Positions 33,456 through 42,624 of a DNA stretch of 64,000 bases are shown piece after piece. The DNA comes from Sphingobacterium sp. N143 (lineage in GTDB: Bacteria > Bacteroidota > Bacteroidia > Sphingobacteriales > Sphingobacteriaceae): assembly GCF_030325625.1 (NCBI RefSeq), contig NZ_JACAIS010000012.1, positions 1 to 64,000 on the forward strand, in the 5' to 3' direction. The notes below the pieces were generated by a model. It was not told where the DNA came from. It searched no databases and worked only from the letters and a program-made list of their open reading frames with translations. Made by a program: the position numbers and the translations under genes. How positions within the stretch are numbered: position 1 is the first letter of the stretch; the number at the start of each line of letters is the position of its first letter.

Positions 33456-35030
33456 ATGAATTTTGAAGAAAATACTGTTCTTAAATCCCATTTGCAGAAT
33501 GTAGGAGCTGAGCATGTATTGGTACAGGGACATCCTGCAGGGTTGTTTGTGCTATTTTTTACAGAGATGTGGGAACGATTTAGTTATTATGGCATGCGTG
33601 CCCTATTAGTGAATTTTCTCGTTTCTACAATTGCGCAACAAGGATGGGGCTGGACCAATTCGGAAGCCATGAAATTGTATGGATTATATACAGGGATGGT
33701 TTTTCTGACACCTTTATTTGGAGGTATTATAGCTGATCGGCTGACCGGGTATAAGAAATCTATCATGTTAGGAGCAGTAGTGATGACTTTAGGGCATATT
33801 GCCATGGCTCTGGAAGGCTTCAATCAGAATTTCTTTCTCGCGGGATTGATATTGATTGTTTTGGGTAATGGTCTGTTCAAGCCTAATATTTCATCGATGG
33901 TAGGGAAATTATATCCAGATAAAGGAGGGAAAAAAGATGCTGGTTATACCATATTTTACATGGGGATCAATGGCGGTGCATTTTTAGGGATGATGCTGTG
34001 TGGGTATATAGGAGAAAAGATTGGCTGGCATTATGGTTTCGGGCTAGCGGGGGTGTTTATGTTCTTGGGAATGTTGCAATTCTATTTCGCACAGCGGATT
34101 TTTGGAAAAATTGGAAATACCCCAGATAAACGGACGCAGTCAGTAGAGCATCTTCCTCTCGAAGATGAAAGTCCTCAGCATATTGTACGTGACCGTTTAT
34201 TGGTCATCGCTATTTTTATGTTGTCCAGCATTGTTTTTCATCTGGCGTTTGAGCAGGCTGGCGGTTCAATGACGATTTTTGCCAAAAATTATACACAACG
34301 TCTGCTGAATGGAGAGGTTGCCGTTCTGTTTAAATGGTTGGATTCGGCATTGACTATTTTACCTATTGTGGTGATTACGGGGGTATTATTTGTTTTGGCA
34401 AAGAAGATTATCCGCAAATACCCCATGATCATACTTTTTTCAAGTATTTCCTTTGTTATTATTTGGACTTTATGTATTTGGAAGACATATCGGGAGTATT
34501 ATGGAGGGAATTCCGAAGTGACGGTATCCTGGTTCCCAATGCTCAATTCCTTTTTTATCATTACTTTGGCAACCTCTTTTAGTAAGATCTGGGAGAAAGT
34601 ATGGAATCCTTCAGGCCCAATTAAATTTGCCATAGGACTGACATTGGTAGGTGTTGGCTTTGCGGTTTTATCTATCGGAAGCATGGAAATTCCAACAGGG
34701 GCTAAGACAGCTTCAGTGAGCATGATTTGGTTGGTATTAGCTTATTTTTTTCATACAGTTGGTGAACTATGTATCGGCCCTGTAGGATTATCATATGTAA
34801 GCAAACTCTCTCCCAAGAAATTCTTGGGGCTTCTATTTGGTTTTTGGTTCTGTGCCAATGCGATCGCTAATTTCATAGGAGGCTTTATTGGGTCGTACAT
34901 TGACATGATCACCGAAGCCCACTCGATGTCTTATTTCTTCGCTGTATTTACTGTGATCCCAATAATAGCCGCTCTGTTCCTGGTGATTGCCAACAAAAAA
35001 ATAAAAAAGATGATGCATGGAATTGATTAA
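33456..35030 (+). CDS. POT family proton-coupled peptide transporter (copy 1)
   Basis: The product has 524 residues and about 12-14 membrane helices. The proton-coupling signature ExxER appears in FFTEMWERFSYYGMRALL (about 30-47), followed by GGIIADRLTGYKKSI and KPNISSMVGKLY. It imports di- and tripeptides with protons. The second POT gene starts 84 bases downstream and is very similar throughout, so the pair arose by tandem duplication. No regulatory site was recognised upstream. Confidence 0.95.
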   Translation: MNFEENTVLKSHLQNVGAEHVLVQGHPAGLFVLFFTEMWERFSYYGMRALLVNFLVSTIAQQGWGWTNSEAMKLYGLYTGMVFLTPLFGGIIADRLTGYKKSIMLGAVVMTLGHIAMALEGFNQNFFLAGLILIVLGNGLFKPNISSMVGKLYPDKGGKKDAGYTIFYMGINGGAFLGMMLCGYIGEKIGWHYGFGLAGVFMFLGMLQFYFAQRIFGKIGNTPDKRTQSVEHLPLEDESPQHIVRDRLLVIAIFMLSSIVFHLAFEQAGGSMTIFAKNYTQRLLNGEVAVLFKWLDSALTILPIVVITGVLFVLAKKIIRKYPMIILFSSISFVIIWTLCIWKTYREYYGGNSEVTVSWFPMLNSFFIITLATSFSKIWEKVWNPSGPIKFAIGLTLVGVGFAVLSIGSMEIPTGAKTASVSMIWLVLAYFFHTVGELCIGPVGLSYVSKLSPKKFLGLLFGFWFCANAIANFIGGFIGSYIDMITEAHSMSYFFAVFTVIPIIAALFLVIANKKIKKMMHGID

Positions 35031-35113
35031 TTCATAGAAAAATAGTGTATCTTCATGCGATTTTTATCAAATTATAAATAAAACCTGAGTTATAAAACAA
35101 TTATTGAAATTAT

Positions 35114-36703
35114 ATGAATCAAGAAAAAGATCAAGTTCTTGTTGCACATTTGGCCAAACAGGGAATCGATGACAAAATGGTAAATGGGCATCCTGCCGGA
35201 TTATTTGTACTATTTTTTACTGAGATGTGGGAACGCTTCAGTTATTATGGTATGCGAGCATTATTGACCTTGTTTTTAATAAGCTCAATAGCCGATGGAG
35301 GATGGGAGTGGAGTAATGAGCGGGCCATGAAATTATATGGTCTTTATACTGGTTTTGTGTATTTGACACCATTGATTGGTGGGATGATTGCAGATAAGCT
35401 CACCGGATTTAAGAAAGCGATATTGATAGGGGCATTGGTGATGACTTTGGGGCATTTATCAATGGCATTTGAAGGTGTAAATTCAAATTTCTTTTATCTT
35501 GGTTTGATATTGATGATTTTAGGAAATGGAATGTTTAAACCGAATATTTCTTCCATGGTCGGCAATCTATACCCCGATCAAAGTTCTAAAAAAGATGCTG
35601 GATATACGATCTTTTATATGGGAATTAATGCGGGTTCGTTCCTGGGCATGCTCCTATGTGGCTATATCGGTGAAAAGATTGGCTGGCATTATGGCTTTGG
35701 ACTGGCAGGTGTGTTTATGTTTTTTGGTATGTTACAATTTTATTTTGGACAGAAAATATTTGGTATCATTGGTGATTCACCTAAGGCACTTCAAGCTTAT
35801 CACAATGAAAAAATCAAAAATCATGAAGAAATAGAAGAAGTTATACCGGCCAACGTGGTACGTGATAGATTGATCGTTGTAACGATTTTTATGTTGGCGA
35901 GTGTGGTTTTCTTTCTGTCTTTTGAACAGGCGGGTGGTTCAATGTCCATTTTCGCAAAAGATTATACACAACGGGTTTTATCAGGGAGTTCTGCTATTAC
36001 ATTTAAATGGATTGATACTATCCTGACGATTGTACCAATCGTTATCGTTACCATTGTTTTAGGAGCATTGGCCAGAAAGATTTACAGACAATATCCATTG
36101 ACGATTTTGTTTACGGCTGTGTCGTTTGGCATCATCTGGTGTTTGGGGCTGTGGAAAGTGTTTAGAGAAATTGGAATTACAGGTTCTGAAGTTGGAGCCT
36201 CCTGGTTTCAAATATTGAATGCATTTTTTATTATTTCCCTAGCTTCATCCTTTAGTAAATTTTGGGAAAAAATATGGAACCCTTCTGGTCCTGTTAAGTT
36301 TGCACTTGGTCTAATCTTAGTTGGTCTAGGTTTTGCCGCATTGGCATATGGTGCTAGTGAAATTCCCCAAGGCGCTAAAACAGGGGCCGTCAGTATGATT
36401 TGGCTCGTGATCGCTTACTTTTTCCACTCAGCTGGAGAACTTTGCTTATCACCTGTTGGTTTATCCTATGTAAGTAAACTTTCCCCAAAGAAATTTTTGG
36501 GACTTCTCTTCGGTTGTTGGTTTTGTGCCTCAGCTATTGCAAACTTTATTGGTGGTTTTTTAGGTTCTTATATTGATAAAATCACAGAAGAACATTCTAT
36601 GTCTTATTTCTTTATGATATTTGCAATTGTTCCAGGGGTTACGGCACTTCTATTGATTTTATTTAATCCCATATTGAAAAAAATGATGCATGGTATTAAT
36701 TAG
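35114..36703 (+). CDS. POT family proton-coupled peptide transporter (copy 2)
   Basis: The product has 529 residues. Near-parallel to copy 1 in every motif: FFTEMWERFSYYGMRALL, GGMIADKLTGFKKAI, MFKPNISSMVGNLYPDQ, SFEQAGGSMSIFAKDYTQR, and the same ending KMMHGIN. It differs mainly in the N-terminal 20 residues and the loop near 220-245 (KNHEEIEEVIP). It is followed by a 26-bp perfect terminator hairpin. It is likely co-transcribed with or independently expressed from copy 1. Confidence 0.95.
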   Translation: MNQEKDQVLVAHLAKQGIDDKMVNGHPAGLFVLFFTEMWERFSYYGMRALLTLFLISSIADGGWEWSNERAMKLYGLYTGFVYLTPLIGGMIADKLTGFKKAILIGALVMTLGHLSMAFEGVNSNFFYLGLILMILGNGMFKPNISSMVGNLYPDQSSKKDAGYTIFYMGINAGSFLGMLLCGYIGEKIGWHYGFGLAGVFMFFGMLQFYFGQKIFGIIGDSPKALQAYHNEKIKNHEEIEEVIPANVVRDRLIVVTIFMLASVVFFLSFEQAGGSMSIFAKDYTQRVLSGSSAITFKWIDTILTIVPIVIVTIVLGALARKIYRQYPLTILFTAVSFGIIWCLGLWKVFREIGITGSEVGASWFQILNAFFIISLASSFSKFWEKIWNPSGPVKFALGLILVGLGFAALAYGASEIPQGAKTGAVSMIWLVIAYFFHSAGELCLSPVGLSYVSKLSPKKFLGLLFGCWFCASAIANFIGGFLGSYIDKITEEHSMSYFFMIFAIVPGVTALLLILFNPILKKMMHGIN

Positions 36704-36716
36704 TCACTGTTAAATG

Positions 36717-36770
36717 TTGTATAAAAAAGAAGGCCTGAACAGTTCTGTTCAGGCCTTCTTTTTTATACAA
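36717..36770. terminator. Bidirectional terminator, 26-bp perfect stem
   Basis: Arms at 36717-36742 and 36745-36770 are perfectly complementary and enclose AGGCCTGAACAG with A6/T6 tracts. It separates POT copy 2 from the convergent CNNM gene. Confidence 0.85.
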
Positions 36771-36797
36771 TTGTAGGTTACATGAACTCAGTTGATG

Positions 36798-38090
36798 TTA
36801 TTCCTCTACCTTTAGAAGTAATTTGTCAATGCGGTGTCCATCCATATCGAGTACTTCAAATACTAGATTTTTAAAGCGTACCCGCTCACCTTCTTCAGGT
36901 ACATGATCTAATTTCAGAAAAACCAACCCCCCGACCGTAGTCACATTATTGATCTCATTTTCGTCTTCTTCGGAAAGACCGATTTCAAATTCATCCAAAA
37001 GATCTTCAATCTGATATTGTCCATCGACAACATAATCGCCATTCTCCAATTGACGTATCGTTGGACGGGCACTCAGGTCACTTTCTGTGATATGGCCAAC
37101 CAAATCCCCTACAATATCCCGAAGTGTAATAATGCCCTGCGGAGAACCGTATTCATCGATCACTACCGCTTGATGTACACGCGAGGCTCTGAGCGTATCC
37201 ATGATGCTATAAGAAGAGCTGTATTCATTGACAAATTTGATGGGTAACATAAGTTTTCTCAGGTCAAAAGGTTCATTTTTAAGGCACTGCCTTAGTAGTG
37301 ATTTTACATGAATAACACCTTTAATATGATCAAGTCCCCCTTCGCAAACCGGATAGATAGAATGATCGTTGTCCAGAATCACCTGCCGGTTTTCTTCGAA
37401 GGAGTCTTCCAGATCTAGGAATACAATGTTCTTGCGGTGGGTCATCAAATTGACCGCCTTTTTGTCACCTAAACTAAGCAGACGGTCGACGATATCGTGT
37501 TCAATGCCTTCGATAACTCCACTATCGACACCTTCGTCCACCATCGCTTTGATTTCTTCTTCAGTCACACTGTTACCATTACTCTTGATGTTGAGCGCTT
37601 TTACAATAAATTCAGTTGAGATGCTGAGCAGCCAAACAAAGGGTCGCACAATTTTGCTGAGTAGATTCATCGGATAGGCAATGAGCATGGCATATTTTTC
37701 GGGAATAGCCATTCCAATACGTTTGGGTACGAGCTCTCCAAGCACCAATGAGAAATAGGTGATAATAAGAACAACCAGAACTACAGATAGCTGTTGACTA
37801 TATGGAGCCATCATACTCGATCTATTAAAGAGTTCTACAAGATAGGCGGAAATACTTCCGCCAGAAAAGAAACCAGTTAATATACCAATGAGTGTAATGC
37901 CTATTTGTACTGTGGATAGAAAGCTGTTCGGAGATTCTTTTAGATTAAGAGCTATTTTAGCAGCAGCATTGTTCTTATCACTCTCTGCTTGTAGGCGTGC
38001 TTTTCTGCTGGATACTATCGATATTTCGGATGCGGATAATATTCCATTCAGGATAATCAATACTAAAATAATAATTGCCTCAGTGAGCAT
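36798..38090 (-). CDS. CNNM/CorC (HlyC) family membrane protein
   Basis: The product has 430 residues. An N-terminal DUF21/CNNM domain (about 1-190) has three to four membrane helices and the SASEISIVSSRKARLQ and LGELVPKRIG motifs. Two CBS domains follow (about 210-330; MTHRKNIVFLDLEDSFEENR and YSIMDTLRASRVHQAVVIDEYGSPQGIITLRDIVGDLVG), then a CorC_HlyC domain at the C-terminus. Homologues are linked to Mg2+/Co2+ efflux; the name hemolysin is historical. Confidence 0.92.
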   Translation of the reverse strand: MLTEAIIILVLIILNGILSASEISIVSSRKARLQAESDKNNAAAKIALNLKESPNSFLSTVQIGITLIGILTGFFSGGSISAYLVELFNRSSMMAPYSQQLSVVLVVLIITYFSLVLGELVPKRIGMAIPEKYAMLIAYPMNLLSKIVRPFVWLLSISTEFIVKALNIKSNGNSVTEEEIKAMVDEGVDSGVIEGIEHDIVDRLLSLGDKKAVNLMTHRKNIVFLDLEDSFEENRQVILDNDHSIYPVCEGGLDHIKGVIHVKSLLRQCLKNEPFDLRKLMLPIKFVNEYSSSYSIMDTLRASRVHQAVVIDEYGSPQGIITLRDIVGDLVGHITESDLSARPTIRQLENGDYVVDGQYQIEDLLDEFEIGLSEEDENEINNVTTVGGLVFLKLDHVPEEGERVRFKNLVFEVLDMDGHRIDKLLLKVEE

Positions 38091-38236
38091 AATGTATAGG
38101 GGAGTTGTTTGTTATAGCTAATTTAAGAAAAAGACTGTCCATATTTTAGTCTTATTCAAATTATATTGAGAAACCGAGAGGAGAACTGCTATACATACAT
38201 GGCATCACCGAGGGATGTATAATCGTGAATAAATTC

Positions 38237-38283
38237 ATTTCAATAAAAAAGCCGTGTTAAAAACACGGCTTTTTTATTGAAAT
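38237..38283. terminator. Terminator downstream of the GH109 gene, 21-bp stem
   Basis: Arms 38237-38257 and 38263-38283 pair perfectly around a GCCGTGT core with A6/T6 tracts and a 5-base loop. Confidence 0.85.
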
Positions 38284-38297
38284 ATTGAATAGCTGGA

Positions 38298-39644
38298 TTA
38301 CATTCCACTGTCATCCAACATGAAGGTATTCTTCTTAGTTTTCCATTTACCTCTTGTAAAGTCAGGGAATTCTAATGTTTTGTTACCTTTTCGAATGGAT
38401 TCTGTTGACAATGGGAAAACAGCACTCATTGTTACCGAGTCATAAACGTCAATTGGAGTCTGTACTTTTTGTTTCACCGCTTGAATGAAGGCATTGAATA
38501 CAAACCAGTCCATGCCACCATGACCAGATCCTGTTGCTAATTCTTCATATTTTTTCCAAATAGGGTGATCATATTTTTTGACCCATTCATCTGCGGAGTC
38601 CCAGGTATGTGGTTTCGATTTACCCTCAATATGGATACCTTTAGCAACGTCCATCCAGATACCATCTGTTCCTTGTACACGGAAGCCTATGGAATATGGT
38701 CTAGGTAAATGCGTGTCATGTGTCAATAACATTGTTTCGCCATTGGCACATTGTAACATCGTCTGTGTGATATCTCCGTTTTTGTAATTTATTTTACTGT
38801 TTGGATGTCCTGGAGAAACTTTGTTGACATATGCGGCTAGACCACGTGCCTTGCTTGAGTAAGATGTGATGTGGGTAAATCGGTTGCCGGCGTTGATATC
38901 TACAAATTGCATGATTGGTCCCAAGCCATGTGTAGGATAAAGATCTCCATCTTGGTCAATATTGAATTGGGTACGCCATTGTGCTTCAGAAATTGCTTTC
39001 GGACCATATTCTACTCCATGGCCATAGTAATTTTTACCGTCGTTGAAGAGAACCTCACGCAAATCATGCTGATAACCACCTTCTAAATGCAACAACTCAC
39101 CAAATAGTCCTTGTCTGTGCATATTCAATACAGCAAGTACATCGCGGCGGAAAGCAACATTTTCAAGTGTCATGTAGGGTTTCCCTGTTTCTTCAGAAGC
39201 TTTTACGACATCCCAGTGATCCTGAACAGTCAATCCCGCAATTACTTCACAGCCTACATATAAGCCAGCTTTCATCGCATCTATTGCCTGGTCTTTATGA
39301 AATTGCCAAGGTGTTGCAATGATAACAGCATCCAGCTTCTCACTGCTTAACATTTTTTTGTAGGCATCTACACCACCAGTATATTCTTTTGGAAGTTTGG
39401 TTCCTTTAGCGTTGAACTGTTTACGGCATTGTACAAGCGATTCTTCCTGTGTGTCACATACAGCAACAATTTCTACATCGTCCCTATTTAATGCAATCTG
39501 AACATGATTTCGGCCTCTGAGACCTACACCGATAAAACCGATTTTTATTTTTCCGTTACTTTGGGCAAATAAGTCTGTGCTTGAGAGAACACCGATCCCA
39601 GCCGTAGTGATGGCAGTTGATTTTATGAAATTTCTTCTATCCAT
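38298..39644 (-). CDS. GH109-type Gfo/Idh/MocA enzyme (alpha-N-acetylgalactosaminidase-like), Tat-exported
   Basis: The product has 448 residues. A twin-arginine signal (DRRNFIKSTAITTAG) is followed by a Rossmann NAD-binding domain (KIGFIGVGLRGRNHV) and the second half typical of the NAD+-dependent GH109 glycosidases: TLENVAFRRDVLAVLNM, GGYQHDLREVLFNDG, DLYPTHGLGP, HPNSKINYKNGDI and SGHGGMDW. GH109 uses bound NAD+ in a redox-elimination mechanism to cut terminal alpha-GalNAc. The divergent gene encodes a NahK-like sugar 1-kinase, which suggests GalNAc release then phosphorylation. Plain oxidoreductase activity is the alternative. Confidence 0.87.
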   Translation of the reverse strand: MDRRNFIKSTAITTAGIGVLSSTDLFAQSNGKIKIGFIGVGLRGRNHVQIALNRDDVEIVAVCDTQEESLVQCRKQFNAKGTKLPKEYTGGVDAYKKMLSSEKLDAVIIATPWQFHKDQAIDAMKAGLYVGCEVIAGLTVQDHWDVVKASEETGKPYMTLENVAFRRDVLAVLNMHRQGLFGELLHLEGGYQHDLREVLFNDGKNYYGHGVEYGPKAISEAQWRTQFNIDQDGDLYPTHGLGPIMQFVDINAGNRFTHITSYSSKARGLAAYVNKVSPGHPNSKINYKNGDITQTMLQCANGETMLLTHDTHLPRPYSIGFRVQGTDGIWMDVAKGIHIEGKSKPHTWDSADEWVKKYDHPIWKKYEELATGSGHGGMDWFVFNAFIQAVKQKVQTPIDVYDSVTMSAVFPLSTESIRKGNKTLEFPDFTRGKWKTKKNTFMLDDSGM

Positions 39645-39724
39645 TGTTTTTGAGATATGAGGAGTTTGTATATTAGTTATTTATTTTATTGTCGAAAATC
39701 GTCTGTATGATCGACTACTTCTAA

Positions 39725-39732
39725 CAAATATA
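39725..39732 (-). promoter_or_regulatory. Candidate -7 box for the GH109 gene
   Basis: TATATTTG on the minus strand matches TAnnTTTG, 81 bases before the ATG. The first CAAACGTTTG operator begins 28 bases upstream of it, next to where the -33 element would lie, so repressor binding would block polymerase. Confidence 0.45.
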
Positions 39733-39759
39733 TTATTTCATTTGTGATAAATGAAAGTG

Positions 39760-39769
39760 CAAACGTTTG
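39760..39769. promoter_or_regulatory. LacI-type operator 1 (CAAACGTTTG)
   Basis: A perfect 10-base palindrome with a central CG, in the context TGCAAACGTTTGT. This is the classic half-site arrangement of LacI/GalR family operators. The second copy's centre is 32 bases away, about three helical turns. Confidence 0.7.
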
Positions 39770-39791
39770 TTTAATTTTATTAAATTTCATG

Positions 39792-39801
39792 CAAACGTTT
39801 G
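39792..39801. promoter_or_regulatory. LacI-type operator 2 (CAAACGTTTG)
   Basis: Identical palindrome in the context TGCAAACGTTTGA, nearer the kinase gene. Together with operator 1 it lies between the divergent GH109 and kinase genes. No LacI-family gene is in the window. Confidence 0.7.
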
Positions 39802-39878
39802 ATTGAAATAAAAATTATCATTTATTAATTCAATTTGTGATATTGCAAGCACATTGATGATTTAAAAAACATAGTTTA

Positions 39879-40985
39879 ATGTCTGATTTTAACCAATTAG
39901 TAATAGAAAGCGCAGCAAAACAATTCACATTAGAGGGAGATATCATTTCAGTGCAACCATTTGGTTCTGGTCATATCAATGATACTTATCGTGTAGTAAC
40001 TTCTGTAGATAATGGAGTATCATATTTATTGCAACGTATTAATCACCATGTTTTTCCAAATGTGGATGGATTGATGCACAATATCGAAATTGTCACAAAA
40101 CATCTTAGTAAAAAGGTTAAAGTTGCTACAGGGAAAAGAATTAGCGATCACGTATTGACTATTATCCCTACTGTAGGTGGGAAATTATATATAAAAGATA
40201 GCCAAGGGAATTATTGGCGGATGTTTATCCTAATTGAGGATACGAAAAGTTATGATATTGTTGAGACTGAAGTACAGGCTGCCGAAGGAGGACGGGCATT
40301 TGGTTTATTTCAAAAACAACTTTCGGATTTGGATACGACCCAGATTGTAGAGGTACTCCCAAACTTTCACAATATCGAATTTAGACTTGAGAATCTTCGT
40401 AAAGCTATTGCAAAGGATACCTGTAAACGAGTTGACCACGTAAAAGATAGATTAGACTTCATTTTTAGCTGGGCTGAGCGTATGAAAACTATTCTTGAGT
40501 TAGGGAATAAAGGAAAATTGCCATTGCGCATAACACATAATGATACGAAGTTCAATAATGTACTCTTGGACAGCCATGACAAAATGCAATGTGTGATCGA
40601 TCTGGATACGGTCATGCCAGGATATGTTGCTTACGACTTTGGTGACGCTATCCGGACGATTATTAATCCTGTGGCCGAAGATGAAAAAGATGTTTCGAAG
40701 ATAGTACTGAACCTTGCGCTATATAAAGCTTATGCGGAGGGATATTTGGAAGAGGCGAACGATTTTTTAACGAACGTAGAAAAAGAAACATTGGTAGATG
40801 GTGCATTTTTGCTTCCATATATGCAAGGAGTACGTTTTTTGACGGATTACCTGGAAGGTGATCATTATTATAAGACTAAATATGATGACCATAATCTGGT
40901 GCGGACAAATACACAGTTGAAACTAGTTGAAGAGATGGAGAAGAATGAGTCGTTTATGAGAAAGGTAATCTTTGATTGTATCTAA
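39879..40985 (+). CDS. NahK-like N-acetylhexosamine 1-kinase (APH-fold phosphotransferase)
   Basis: The product has 368 residues with an aminoglycoside-phosphotransferase/choline-kinase fold. The catalytic Asp is D222 in ITHNDTKFNNVLLD; metal ligands are in VIDLDTVMPGYVAYDFGD. FGSGHINDTYRVV near 28 is the nucleotide loop. The layout and motifs such as GRAFGLFQ, RFLTDYLEGDHYYKTKY and HNLVRTNTQLKLVEEME closely follow bifidobacterial NahK, which makes GlcNAc-1-P or GalNAc-1-P with ATP. Context with GH109 supports GalNAc salvage. The CBM9-like gene follows. Confidence 0.85.
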   Translation: MSDFNQLVIESAAKQFTLEGDIISVQPFGSGHINDTYRVVTSVDNGVSYLLQRINHHVFPNVDGLMHNIEIVTKHLSKKVKVATGKRISDHVLTIIPTVGGKLYIKDSQGNYWRMFILIEDTKSYDIVETEVQAAEGGRAFGLFQKQLSDLDTTQIVEVLPNFHNIEFRLENLRKAIAKDTCKRVDHVKDRLDFIFSWAERMKTILELGNKGKLPLRITHNDTKFNNVLLDSHDKMQCVIDLDTVMPGYVAYDFGDAIRTIINPVAEDEKDVSKIVLNLALYKAYAEGYLEEANDFLTNVEKETLVDGAFLLPYMQGVRFLTDYLEGDHYYKTKYDDHNLVRTNTQLKLVEEMEKNESFMRKVIFDCI

Positions 40986-41009
40986 CGATTTTATACCTTT
41001 AATATTTCG

Positions 41010-41045
41010 AGAAGCTTCCATCCCATCGGAGAAGCTTCTTTTTTC
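41010..41045 (+). terminator. Hairpin between the kinase and CBM9-like genes
   Basis: AGAAGCTTC and GAAGCTTCT arms (9 bases) flank a 12-base loop, followed by a T-rich tail. Because it lies before the CBM9-like gene, that gene may be partly attenuated or have its own promoter. Confidence 0.65.
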
Positions 41046-41060
41046 TTAATGTTTATGTAT

Positions 41061-41705
41061 ATGAAAAAACTAACCATTTCACCTATTGCATTCAATCAAA
41101 TGGGTATTGTTGATTATTTTAAGTTATCAACGCTCTTGGAAAATGCGGAGTGGCATTCTCTGGAATTTAATAACTGGCCGGAATCCTATCCTTATGAACC
41201 AAATGCTAGGTTTAAAATCGGCTATACAAATGATGCGCTCATCGTGCAGTTTGACGTGGATGAGGAACAATTGCGGGGGCAGTATTCAGAACCAAACCAA
41301 AATGTTTGGGAAGATAGTTGTGTCGAGTTTTTTGTTTCTTTTGATGGTCGTAAAAACTATTATAATATTGAATTTAATCTAATCGGAACTGGTTTGATCG
41401 GTTACGGTTCAGCGGATAAAACGACTAGAAATAGATTGGAAGCGGTAGAAATTGAAAGAGTACGTACGTTTTCGATGATTGAACGTGATGGAAACCGTAA
41501 GCATTGGAGCATGATTGAGGTAATTCCGTTTACTGTATTTAAGTTTGATGCACTTACCGATCTAAAAGGTAAACAGGTTCATGGGAATTTTTATAAATGT
41601 GGTGATCATCTTAAACAGCCCCATTTTATGTCATGGAATAAAATAGAAAATCCAACTCCTAATTTTCATTTGCCTCAATACTTTGGCGAATTGCTATTTG
41701 GCTAG
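41061..41705 (+). CDS. Carbohydrate-binding family 9-like protein
   Basis: From the chosen ATG it has 214 residues; in-frame ATGs at 41049 and 41055 would add MFMY. It is a beta-sandwich of the CBM9-like type: RFKIGYTNDALIVQFDVDE, WEDSCVEFFVSFDGRKNYYNIEFNLIGTG, and PHFMSWNKIENPTPNFHLPQYFGEL. There is no signal peptide, so it would be cytoplasmic, unlike most sugar-binding modules. It follows the kinase gene and may belong to the same sugar locus; its ligand is unknown. Confidence 0.82.
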   Translation: MKKLTISPIAFNQMGIVDYFKLSTLLENAEWHSLEFNNWPESYPYEPNARFKIGYTNDALIVQFDVDEEQLRGQYSEPNQNVWEDSCVEFFVSFDGRKNYYNIEFNLIGTGLIGYGSADKTTRNRLEAVEIERVRTFSMIERDGNRKHWSMIEVIPFTVFKFDALTDLKGKQVHGNFYKCGDHLKQPHFMSWNKIENPTPNFHLPQYFGELLFG

Positions 41706-41731
41706 GAGTTGGATTAAAAAAAGTTCAATGC

Positions 41732-42070
41732 TTATTGGTAAACAGATTCTTTTTTGAATTTTTTTGCCAATAAAGCATATACCAATACACGGTATTTATT
41801 TTTATTCGATTTACCAATAGTCGTAATAACTTCGTCTAATGCCTTATCTAAATCAGGACCATCTTTAAGACCTAATTTTTTGATCAAGAAATTTTGCTTG
41901 ACACGTTTAAGCTCTTCGGGATCTGATGCTGCAATGGTTTCTGCATCTGCATTATAAATGGAAGGTCCCATTCCTTTTGTCACTTTTGCAATAAATGCAT
42001 CATCTAGTGATAGTCCCAGCTTTTTTGATTCTGCAGTATATGCAGCAATTTTTTCATCTAATTTGCTCAT
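41732..42070 (-). CDS. DUF2853 family protein
   Basis: The product has 112 residues and is helical and Lys/Asp-rich (MSKLDEKIAAYTAESKKLG; NADAETIAASDPEELKRVKQNFLIKKLGL; NKYRVLVYALLAKKF). It matches the small DUF2853 family, which has no known function. It is cytoplasmic and monocistronic, convergent with the CBM9-like gene. Confidence 0.8.
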   Translation of the reverse strand: MSKLDEKIAAYTAESKKLGLSLDDAFIAKVTKGMGPSIYNADAETIAASDPEELKRVKQNFLIKKLGLKDGPDLDKALDEVITTIGKSNKNKYRVLVYALLAKKFKKESVYQ

Positions 42071-42230
42071 AATTATGTAAATGATTTAATTGTAGTAAGT
42101 TAAATTAAGAGAAAAATGTTGGAAAACAAAATAATTCTTGGGGGAATAATAAAGATTGTTACATTTGTAGTTGTTGAAGTGCCGGTAACTGAAGGTGTGG
42201 AAAAATTCAATGAATTATTCTTTGCAATTG

Positions 42231-42261
42231 TTGCAAAATACATTTTTATAAATTATCTTTG
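42231..42261 (+). promoter_or_regulatory. rpmE2 promoter (TTG-N20-TAnnTTTG)
   Basis: TTG at 42231-42233, 20 bases, then TATCTTTG at 42254-42261; the transcript would start about 30 bases before the L31 ATG. Confidence 0.72.
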
Positions 42262-42297
42262 CACCTCAATAATTGAATATACGTAATCATAATAATA

Positions 42298-42546
42298 ATG
42301 AAAAAAGATTTGCATCCTTCAAATTACAGATTAGTTGTATTTAAAGATATGTCAAACGACTATGCTTTTATTACTAAATCTTGTGTTGAAACTAAAGAGA
42401 CTATTCAGTGGGAAGATGGTAATGAGTACCCAGTTGTAAAATTAGAGATTTCTCATACATCACACCCTTTCTATACAGGTAAAATGAAATTGGTTGATAC
42501 TGCTGGACGTATTGACAAATTCCGTAGCCGTTACAACAAGAAATAA
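42298..42546 (+). CDS. rpmE2: 50S ribosomal protein L31, type B
   Basis: The product has 82 residues. It begins MKKDLHPSNYRLVVFKDMSN and ends TAGRIDKFRSRYNKK, which fit the L31 family. It lacks the CxxC zinc motif of type A L31, so it is the zinc-independent type B form. It has a consensus promoter and its own terminator. Confidence 0.96.
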   Translation: MKKDLHPSNYRLVVFKDMSNDYAFITKSCVETKETIQWEDGNEYPVVKLEISHTSHPFYTGKMKLVDTAGRIDKFRSRYNKK

Positions 42547-42577
42547 TTGTAGCAGATCTGTATATTACAATATTAAG

Positions 42578-42610
42578 AACCCGATAAATAGTATTTGTCG
42601 GGTTTTTTTT
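42578..42610 (+). terminator. rpmE2 terminator
   Basis: AACCCGA/TCGGGTT arms with inner AAAT/ATTT pairing and a T8 tail. Confidence 0.85.
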
Positions 42611-42624
42611 GTTAATTTTATTTT

